Shown: positions 1-6,100 of the stretch, piece after piece
How positions within the stretch are numbered: position 1 is the stretch's first letter
Layout of the letters: the number at the start of each line of letters is the position of its first letter
NCBI GenBank assembly: GCA_016302505.1
Contig: JAEDNL010000046.1
Span: 1 to 8,979 of the forward strand
Length of the DNA stretch: 8,979 bases
Reading direction: 5' to 3'
From: Bacilli bacterium
GTDB lineage: Bacteria > Bacillota_I > Bacilli_A > RF39 > UBA660
Translations under genes and position numbers: made by a program
The notes under the pieces: generated by a model
What the model saw: only the letters and a program-made list of their open reading frames with translations
Databases searched by the model: none
What the model was told of the DNA's origin: nothing

Positions 1-72
1 TCAGATATCTATCTCTTTCCTTCTTCATTAATTACAACTGATTTTAACACAAAATTATAAGTTTGTCCAGTA

Positions 73-552
73 CTATATATCACTTCTACTCATTATCTGA
101 GCAGGTGTTTTTCTAAATGTTAATATGGTTGGAAGTAAACCTACTAATAAATTAAACAAATATACAATAATTATCACATTTAAAATTGTAGTACCATTTC
201 ATTAAGAATTTATTTGCGTAATAAGCAACAGTTGTTAATTGATAAATAATATAAGATGAAAAGAATACTCCAGTCATACTACCTAAGATACTAATAACTA
301 TTATTTCTCCAGTAAACATTTTATAAATATATAACTTCTTCATACCTATAGCTCTATAAATTCCAACTTCTTTAATTCTAGATAAGAATTAAGACCACTT
401 ATAACATTTAATAAAATACTCTTTCCACTACCACTCTCACCAGTAATAGCAACAAATTTACCTTAATTAAATTTTAAAGAAACACGTAAAAAACCTGTTG
501 ATACCATTCCATTACTAGAATAAAACTATGAAACATTTCTTAACTCTAACAA
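73..552 (-). pseudogene. Decayed ABC transporter (ATPase fused to FtsX-type permease), internally deleted
   Basis: Remnant of an ABC exporter of the MacB/FtsX type, in which an ATP-binding domain is fused to a permease. A good ribosome site (AAAGGAG, 558-564) precedes a TTG start at 550-552. The first frame gives an LELRNVS-like ATPase N-terminus and then a Walker A GESGSGKS at 418-441. It is broken by TAG at 526-528 and TAA at 463-465. After the segment reading NVISGLNSY, the reading jumps near 380 into a different frame, SRIKEVGIYRAIGMKK, which is the cytoplasmic loop of an FtsX permease followed by a membrane segment. Most of the ATPase and permease (inferred to be several hundred codons) is therefore missing. 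A further frameshift near 165-175 leads to the permease C-terminus, VGLLPTILTFRKTPAQIM, with a TAG stop at 73-75. An extended -10 box (TGTTATAAT, 602-610) upstream may be a relic promoter. It lies just beyond the secretion cassette's terminator and is not obviously linked to it. The identity rests on recognised family motifs. Confidence 0.85.
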
Positions 553-602
553 ATATACTCCTTTAAAACAGATGATGTGAAGACCTTTACTATATAGAAA
601 TA

Positions 603-642
603 TTATAACAAAAAAATATAGATATTAATATATATCTATATT
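603..642 (-). terminator. Intrinsic terminator of the six-gene Esx cassette
   Basis: A perfect 10-bp inverted repeat (615-624 with 633-642, 8-nt loop) is followed on the minus strand by a run of T residues. The hairpin includes the stop codon of the last cassette gene (TAG, 636-638). The stem is almost all A-T pairs, so it is weak, but the T-tract and the position right at the end of the operon support the call. Confidence 0.55.
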
Positions 643-959
643 ACCAATCTTTCTCTTTCTTTAATTAAAGAAGAATCTAATGTATTAACATCATTTTTTA
701 ATCTTTCATTTAAGTCATCATATTCTTTCGTAATGTATCTTAATAATTCTTCTATTTTACATGCATCATTCGCATAACCATTAATAACAGAATGTAATGA
801 ATTTATATAACTTCTATATTGAAAGCTACCAGGACAAGATAATGAACTCGAACAAGTTTTAGCCTTCTCAAGATTAGAAATGATATCATTAATATCAGTT
901 TGACAATAAGAATTAATGCCACGTTTTACATATTCAATTTTTGACACTTTGCACCTCAT
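636..959 (-). CDS. Cys-containing Esx-like small helical protein, last gene of cassette
   Basis: A 107-codon protein (103 if the GTG is used) with no signal peptide or membrane segment. It is predicted to be two helices joined by a loop reading CPGSFQYRSYINSL, the general shape of an Esx hairpin, but it has no WXG motif. It is the last gene of the cassette and overlaps the WXG100 gene upstream, so the two are probably translationally coupled and may be partners. Two starts compete. The ATG at 957-959 has AAGGA 5 nt upstream. An in-frame GTG at 945-947 has GAGGTG at 952-957 and gives an N-terminus MSKIEY that resembles the MSAIEY of the gene upstream. I list the longer form but consider the GTG about equally likely. 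Four cysteines besides one in the uncertain N-terminus are unusual compared with the 0-1 in neighbouring proteins. A substrate or chaperone role in type VII secretion is inferred from context; I do not recognise a named family. Confidence 0.8.
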   Translation of the reverse strand: MRCKVSKIEYVKRGINSYCQTDINDIISNLEKAKTCSSSLSCPGSFQYRSYINSLHSVINGYANDACKIEELLRYITKEYDDLNERLKNDVNTLDSSLIKERERLVI

Positions 960-1257
960 TATCTTCCTTTTTAATAACGGCGTTAACAGTATTTTCTATA
1001 TCATTAACATCATTATTTAATTTTTCTCCATATTCTCTAATTCTATCTCCAAAACTAATAAAATCAGTTTTTTCTAAAGCTACCAAATCAAAAAATTTAT
1101 CAGATTGATTTCCAACCCATTCCTTAGTGTCATAAGGAACAGCAGCAAATATATTAAATAATCTATTTATTTCCGAATTATAATCATTTGCTAAAGAAAT
1201 AATAGAATCAGCAATATTTTTTATTTGCTTTGTTTCGGCATACTCAATTGCAGACAT
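934..1257 (-). CDS. WXG100 family type VII secretion protein
   Basis: A 107-residue helical-hairpin protein of the WXG100 (ESAT-6/EsxA-like) family. It has helix 1 (about 5-40), a turn with the W-V-G tripeptide at residues 47-49 followed by Phe55/Phe56, and helix 2 (about 52-98). These proteins are small dimeric substrates of type VII secretion and bind the EssC motor. The length is typical. The ATG is preceded by AGGAGGAG a few bases upstream, the strongest kind of site in this cassette. I do not see a clean YxxxD/E export signal in the C-terminal tail, so it may depend on a partner, perhaps the overlapping gene downstream. It ends in TGA, which shows that TGA is a stop here. It is the fifth gene of a six-gene transcription unit. 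It could serve as the EsxA-equivalent or as a substrate-specific partner; the sequence alone does not decide. Confidence 0.88.
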   Translation of the reverse strand: MSAIEYAETKQIKNIADSIISLANDYNSEINRLFNIFAAVPYDTKEWVGNQSDKFFDLVALEKTDFISFGDRIREYGEKLNNDVNDIENTVNAVIKKEDNEVQSVKN

Positions 1258-1281
1258 AACTCCTCCTATTTAGATATATAA

Positions 1282-1632
1282 TTATTTAACTTTAACTTCG
1301 GCAGCCTTTTCTTTTCTACGTCTCTTAGCTTCTTCCTCAGCTTGTAATTCAGCAATTCTTCTATACAACGCTCTTATTGCTAATGATATAGCAGGCAAAA
1401 TAGTATTTTTTAAATAATTAGAAGTTTTATTTACATCAACACCCAAATTATTAGTTTTATCATAAATTGGTGTAACATCATTATTAACTAAATAATTTTC
1501 TTGAATAGTTTTTTTTATGTTTTCAAAATTTTTATAATTACTATTCAACAAAGATATTATACTTGAAATAGAACTTGATAATGCTTCATACTTTCTAATT
1601 TCAGCATAACAACCAGAAATCGTTGATGGCAT
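1282..1632 (-). CDS. Small coiled helical protein with charged tail, Esx-cassette member
   Basis: A 116-residue protein with no signal peptide or membrane segment. The N-terminal half (about 9-48) and the C-terminal half (about 65-100) look like two long helices, linked by a polar stretch around residues 49-64. It has no WXG. The last 20 residues are densely charged (EEEAKRRRKEKAAE), first acidic and then basic, like the tail of a coiled coil. A strong ribosome site (AAAGGAGGAG) sits in the 25-nt gap after the preceding gene. Its size, helical make-up and place between WXG100-type genes resemble the small accessory proteins (YwqH/Lap-like) found beside T7SSb substrates. That likeness is structural inference, not a recognised family match. 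Its probable role is a co-secreted partner or targeting chaperone. Confidence 0.78.
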   Translation of the reverse strand: MPSTISGCYAEIRKYEALSSSISSIISLLNSNYKNFENIKKTIQENYLVNNDVTPIYDKTNNLGVDVNKTSNYLKNTILPAISLAIRALYRRIAELQAEEEAKRRRKEKAAEVKVK

Positions 1633-1657
1633 ATAAAACTCCTCCTTTATTCAAAAA

Positions 1658-2125
1658 TTAATCTAATTTAACTTTTTGAGCTTCTGAACGAATATTAGCA
1701 GCATCTGCTTGTACATCTTGAGCAATACTTTGTGCAGCTTGTTTATAATTTTGAAATGCAGTATCTGCTTCAGCAATATTTCTTCTCATAGTTGAAACAT
1801 AAGCAACCAAAATATCTTTTACTGCAACTACAAAATCATTAGCAGCATCTTGAATTGCACCCTTATATGCAACTTCTAAATGTCCTTCTTGATTAAATCC
1901 ATTAATAATTGCATCTACTTCATCACAATAATTAACAATAGCTTGTTTTAATGTTTCGAAATTATTTTCATCGATACCAGCAAAACCACCATCCCATAAA
2001 TTTGATAATTTTGTTCCGACTGAACCTACAATATTTTCAAGAGAAGCTTTTGCTTGTGTAAAAAATGCATCAATATCATTTTTTGTATTAGATATAATGT
2101 TTCCAACAGCACTTTGAATTGACAT
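1658..2125 (-). CDS. Extended Ala-rich helical protein, candidate type VII substrate
   Basis: A 155-residue protein, the longest in the cassette and distinctly alanine-rich (about 15 percent). It has no signal peptide. Helix 1 covers about residues 1-42 and is followed by a W-D-G tripeptide at 44-46 within LWDGGFAGID. Then come a helix at about 53-77, a turn containing Y-K-G at 87-89 with Phe98, and a long helix to the C-terminus. This reads as an Esx-like unit enlarged by an extra N-terminal segment, either one domain with an insertion or two partial hairpins. The start ATG follows an AAGGAAGGGG site that overlaps the end of the preceding WXG100 gene, with a gap of only 5 nt. It lacks the LXG toxin architecture and has no recognisable enzymatic motif. 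Secretion by the neighbouring EssC is inferred from the cassette. I do not recognise a named family. Confidence 0.8.
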   Translation of the reverse strand: MSIQSAVGNIISNTKNDIDAFFTQAKASLENIVGSVGTKLSNLWDGGFAGIDENNFETLKQAIVNYCDEVDAIINGFNQEGHLEVAYKGAIQDAANDFVVAVKDILVAYVSTMRRNIAEADTAFQNYKQAAQSIAQDVQADAANIRSEAQKVKLD

Positions 2126-2130
2126 AACTA

Positions 2131-2445
2131 CTATCCCCTTCCTTGAACAAGATTTTGATCAACTTCATCCATCTTGTTTACAATTTGATTTAATTCTGTT
2201 TCTAATACTTTGTGAGTTTCCTCTAATGCTTGACAAATAGTATCAACATCATAATCCATATTCTTTTTGAATTGTTCTGCTGATTGTCCAACCCATACTT
2301 CATCTACAGCACTAAAAAGTGTTGAAAGGCTATTTCTTAATTTAGTTTCAGATTCAACAATTACATCAGTGTTTAGACTATTAATAGCAGCTGTAACATA
2401 ATTAGCATCATAACCTAAAGTAGCCTTTTCGATATTTAAAGCCAT
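2131..2445 (-). CDS. WXG100 family type VII secretion protein
   Basis: A 104-residue WXG100 protein. It has helix 1 (about 14-46), the turn WVGQSAEQF with W51, G53 and F59 at the canonical spacing, and helix 2 (about 55-98). This is the best match in the window to the EsxA/YukE class, in which a dimer of helical hairpins is recognised by the EssC motor and exported. The ATG abuts the stop codon of the preceding gene with no gap. Its ribosome site (AAGGAGG) lies inside the last codons of that gene, so the two are translationally coupled and are probably made in matched amounts. A clear C-terminal YxxxD/E signal is not visible. The tail ends in GRG, and that sequence doubles as the ribosome site for the next gene. 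Confidence 0.9.
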   Translation of the reverse strand: MALNIEKATLGYDANYVTAAINSLNTDVIVESETKLRNSLSTLFSAVDEVWVGQSAEQFKKNMDYDVDTICQALEETHKVLETELNQIVNKMDEVDQNLVQGRG

Positions 2446-2799
2446 TTAAAGCACCTCCTTATACTCAATCTCTTTCGCTTCTGACTTTCTTTCCTCGGTA
2501 AAGTTTTCAAGCATAGATGATACTTCATCCAATCCTTCTTTCATCTTATCAACAAGTCTAAACAAGTCATCAAAATATGAAATAATATTTGCTTTAATTA
2601 TTTCATAATTTTTTCTAAATAACGCATATGACCTGCAAAACTCATCAGAAGAAGTAGACTTATAATAATCAGGTAACTCACTCATCTTGGCATCAATTAA
2701 ATCAAAAATTTCCGAGATTCTTTCACTACTTTTAAGAATTTCAACACCAAGAGTACGAATATCGTTTTCATTTACTCCACCTAAAAAATTAGTACTCAT
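2446..2799 (-). CDS. Esx-like helical hairpin protein without WXG, first gene of cassette
   Basis: A 117-residue protein with two predicted helices (about 11-41 and 50-100) separated by a turn reading PDYYKSTSSDEF. Tyr46-Lys-Ser48 stands where WXG100 proteins have W-x-G, and Phe54 falls at the usual +8 position, so this looks like a diverged WXG100 hairpin. The tail is acidic and charged. It is the first gene of the cassette, starting at an ATG behind GGAGG (4-nt spacing) after a dedicated promoter and leader. Its final codons encode K-E-V-L by AAGGAGGTGCTT, which also provides the ribosome site of the next gene, a canonical WXG100 protein. The two may form an EsxA/EsxB-like heterodimer. That pairing is inferred from gene adjacency. 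Confidence 0.8.
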   Translation of the reverse strand: MSTNFLGGVNENDIRTLGVEILKSSERISEIFDLIDAKMSELPDYYKSTSSDEFCRSYALFRKNYEIIKANIISYFDDLFRLVDKMKEGLDEVSSMLENFTEERKSEAKEIEYKEVL

Positions 2800-2818
2800 C
2801 TTACCTCCAACCTTACCT

Positions 2819-2839
2819 GAGTATATATCCTCTATACTC
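2819..2839 (-). repeat. 7-bp inverted repeat in leader of the Esx cassette
   Basis: GAGTATA and TATACTC form a perfect 7-bp inverted repeat with a 7-nt spacer containing GAGG. It lies between the predicted promoter and the start of the first cassette gene. It could be an operator or an mRNA leader hairpin. At this base composition, a chance origin is possible. Confidence 0.35.
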
Positions 2840-2846
2840 TAAACTA

Positions 2847-2875
2847 AATATATATATTATTTAAAAATTAATCAA
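2847..2875 (-). promoter_or_regulatory. Sigma-A type promoter of the six-gene Esx cassette
   Basis: -35 TTGATT (2870-2875) and -10 TATATT (2847-2852) with a 17-bp spacer, reading leftward. It lies between the terminator after esaB and the first cassette gene, which is where a promoter is needed if the cassette is a separate transcription unit. The surrounding DNA is nearly pure A/T, so alternative -10 boxes within the TA run are possible. Confidence 0.5.
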
Positions 2876-2903
2876 TAAAATAAGAAAAATATTTACAAAA
2901 AAT

Positions 2904-2936
2904 TTACAAAAAAAGATGTTAATCAAAACATCTTTT
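2904..2936 (-). terminator. Intrinsic terminator after esaB
   Basis: A perfect 10-bp inverted repeat (2911-2920 with 2927-2936, 6-nt loop, stem AAAAGATGTT) is followed on the minus strand by an unbroken T run. The distal arm overlaps the stop codon of esaB (2935-2937). It separates the essC-esaB unit from the Esx cassette. Confidence 0.75.
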
Positions 2937-3189
2937 AAAACATTACTAGTTCAGTACCATTTCTTATATTTGTATTTCTAATAAGTTCATTATATTCATA
3001 AAACGTGTTATTTCTTCTATTCATAAGTTGCAAACCCTCTTTAATAGGATAAACATTTAGTGTTATATCATTTACTACTTTATTCATAAGTTCAATTACT
3101 TGTCCAATAGTTCTATTGACAGGAATATACATTTCAAAGTTTTGCTCTAATTCTGGCAAAAATAATTTTATTAATATTTTATAATCCAT
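2935..3189 (-). CDS. esaB: EsaB/YukD-like ubiquitin-fold type VII secretion accessory protein
   Basis: An 84-residue protein of the EsaB/YukD family, the small ubiquitin-like cytoplasmic accessory of Firmicutes type VII systems, close to the family's usual length of about 80. The pattern fits the fold: a first strand (YKILIKLFLP), a second strand (EMYIPV), a helix (IGQVIELMNKVVND) and later short strands ending in a hydrophobic ELVMF. Its ATG (3187-3189) overlaps the TAA of essC by one base. A GGAG site lies 7 nt upstream inside essC, so translation is coupled to the motor. In the well-studied T7SSb loci esaB usually lies upstream of essC; here it follows essC directly and closes the transcription unit. 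EsaB is needed for secretion or its regulation in other species without being secreted; the same role here is inferred. Confidence 0.85.
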   Translation of the reverse strand: MDYKILIKLFLPELEQNFEMYIPVNRTIGQVIELMNKVVNDITLNVYPIKEGLQLMNRRNNTFYEYNELIRNTNIRNGTELVMF

Positions 3190-6100
3190 TACTCTTCTCC
3201 ATCCAACATAGTTTTTATTACTGTATAATTTGAATCTTTAATACTATAAGCAAGTCCTTCATAAGTATATTTTTTATCATCTTGAGTAACTGCATTACAT
3301 GAGAATATACTTTGAGAACTAAATCCAGTACCAAGCCAAATACCATTTGTAATATTAACACTTGAAAACCAAGATTCTAATTTTAGAGTTCTCAGTTTAT
3401 CATAATCATCTATAAGAACAAACACACATTTTTTTGAATTAATAATTTTACTGAACATATTATTAGCAACTTCTATTCCACCTTTAGAAAGTTTCTTTTT
3501 ATATTGACCAGCTCCTATTATAATATTAACAGCAAAGTCTTGAGAATCAGTTCTATTTAAAACATCACTTTCTAAAGCTCCAAATACATTATTGTAATCA
3601 TCATTAAATACTTTTATATCTAATATTTGTTTTTTAAATATTCCAAGTAAATCAACAACTCTAACTTTTACGTTAGGATGTTTTCCAATTATATTAACTA
3701 AACCATATATGAATTTTTCACTTCCTTTAATATCTTTAGAAGCAATCAAATTAATCTTATTATCTAACAAACTATATTTAGCAATATCTTTTTCATAAAA
3801 ATTAAAACCAATTGGTACAGCAGATAAATCTGTAACATACTTAACTAAATCTTCACTTGTAACAGTTTCAGGAATTTTAGCTAATTGTTTTGCTTTAACC
3901 TTATAATAATCAACTAATTGATTTGCAGTATTTTTAATATATTCATATAAATTTTCTTCTGGAGCAATAAATGCAGTTTGGAATTCGCAATAACTATCTT
4001 CATCAATACCCGTTTTACAAATTCCTCTACCAAATACTCTGGCAGGTAGTAAATCTTTTCTACAATTAGTTGTAGCTCTATATAACGTCTCATCTTGCAT
4101 TTGTAACATAATAACATGATTAAAATACTGTAATTGTCTTGATCTTAATACTGTATTAGTAGAAGAACTAACAACTATAATAATTCCATACCTAGGAGCA
4201 TCTCTAAATAGTGATAAAAATAAATCTGCAACCTTAGGTATTAATTCTAAAAGAACATCATAAGCATTTATAGTAAATACTATTAATGGTAATTTTTTAC
4301 CACTCATCTTATTATAGTATTCATATGATCCATTATAATCAGAAAATAATTCTTTTCTTTCTTCTAATTCACCATTAATAAGTTCTAATAAATCAGCAAA
4401 ACGATCTATTTCACTTTGAAAAATAACTTCTCCAACATGAGGAAATTTAGCAAATTTTTTTAACGTTTCAGCACCAAAATCAACAATATAATGGTTTATT
4501 TCATGAGGAGTATGTTCAATCATACTGGACCACAAAATAGTTGATATCAAATTTTCTTTTCCACTACCAGTTTGACCAATAATAGCAATATTACCTTTTT
4601 CTAAATCAACACTAAGCAAACCTTGTTCTTGTTTTCTTGGTTCATCATATTCACCAATCGGTACATCAAAATTAAAACTTTCAGGTTTATGATTGTATTT
4701 TTTAACTAATTCACTTAAATAACTAATCTCTTTTACATTAGGTAACCATAATTTTCTGCCAGAATAATTTTCTTTTTTTGCAAGACTATCAATATATTGA
4801 ACTATATTGATTAATTGTTCACCCTTATTTTCTTTTTGAACATTTACATCTATATCATCATAAACATTAATAGTTCTACCGATATTATCTATATACTGAA
4901 CAGATTGATCTATTTTCTTCTTCAAAACATCACTAGGATAATATTTTGCACCAGCCCAAGCAGATTGTCCTAAATTATAGTAATCATCATTACCTACTTC
5001 TAAGTAAAAAGCTCCTGTTTGCTTTAAAAAAGCAGCATCTGGTTTTTTTAATATTTCATTAGAATCGTTTTTATCTTGAACTTTTAAGCAAACTTTAAAT
5101 TTAGAGTTAGACCAAATTTGATCATTAACAACACCGCTAGGTTTTTGAGTAGCTAAAATCAAATGAACTCCAAGACTACGACCTATACGAGATATAGAAA
5201 TTAATTGTTCCATAAATTCAGGTTGTTGCTGTTTAAGTTCAGCAAACTCATCACAAATAATTAAAAGATGACTTAAAGGTTCATCAAGCATTCCTTTTCT
5301 ATAAAATTGTTGATATTTATATATATTCATTGAACCTTCTTTTAATTTTTCACGTGCATCATTAAATATAGATTGTCTCCTTTTTAATTCAGACTCTAAA
5401 GATGCAATAGCTCTATTTATAGCAGATTTATCCAAATTAGTAATAGTTCCAGCTAAATGAGGTAATTTAATACCCATTTCAGAATTTTCAAAGCTTAATG
5501 CAAGACCTCCACCTTTATAATCAATTAAAACAAATTGAACTTCATCAGGATGAAAATTAACAGCTAATGACAATATATACGTTACTATCCATTCAGATTT
5601 ACCACTACCTGTTGTACCTGCAACTAAACCATGAGGACCATATGCTTTTTCATGAATATCCATCTTAAATAATTCACCGTTTTGATCAACACCTATAGGT
5701 ACAGATAAACTATTAACAGGATTATTATTAACCCATTTTTCAGTTATATTTAACTGTTCAACTTTACCAACACCATACATTTCTAAAAAAGAAAGTGAAG
5801 TAGGAAGCTCATATTTAGCTTTTTCAACATTAATAGGGATATTAGCTAATTTTTGAGCACACTCATAAACATCAATATCATTATTAATTTCAGCAGTAAA
5901 TTGCTTTTGATTATCTTCTGATAATTCATTAGTTACAAGACCAGATTGAGGCTCATCTATATTAATAAATGTTGATGTTTCACTTGGTAAAGTAGACAAT
6001 CTATCATTAAACATTAACATAGAAAATCCTAAATTCTTTTTATATTTTAGTATTTTTTTAATTAATGAAACATTTCTTATAGAATTTATATCATCAGTAA

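Noticed and set aside
152..343. A 63-codon open frame with a hydrophobic stretch that could pass for a small membrane protein
   Set aside because: Its upstream in-frame sequence reads SRIKEVGIYRAIG and its shifted downstream reads RKTPAQIM, so it is the middle part of the FtsX-type pseudogene and not a gene. No ribosome site precedes its ATG.
934..1257. Possible recoding of TGA as Trp, given the extreme AT content
   Set aside because: This gene ends in TGA at a sensible point, and the Trp of the WXG motifs is TGG, so the standard code applies.
1658..2125. An LXG toxin or its N-terminal domain
   Set aside because: At 155 residues it has no LXG pattern at the right place, no toxin domain, and no immunity gene next to it.
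2846..2860. A TA-dinucleotide run as a repeat element
   Set aside because: It is short and expected at this base composition, and it overlaps the predicted -10 region.
3914..4117. A 67-codon open frame on the minus strand
   Set aside because: It lies wholly inside essC in another frame, without a ribosome site or recognisable motifs.
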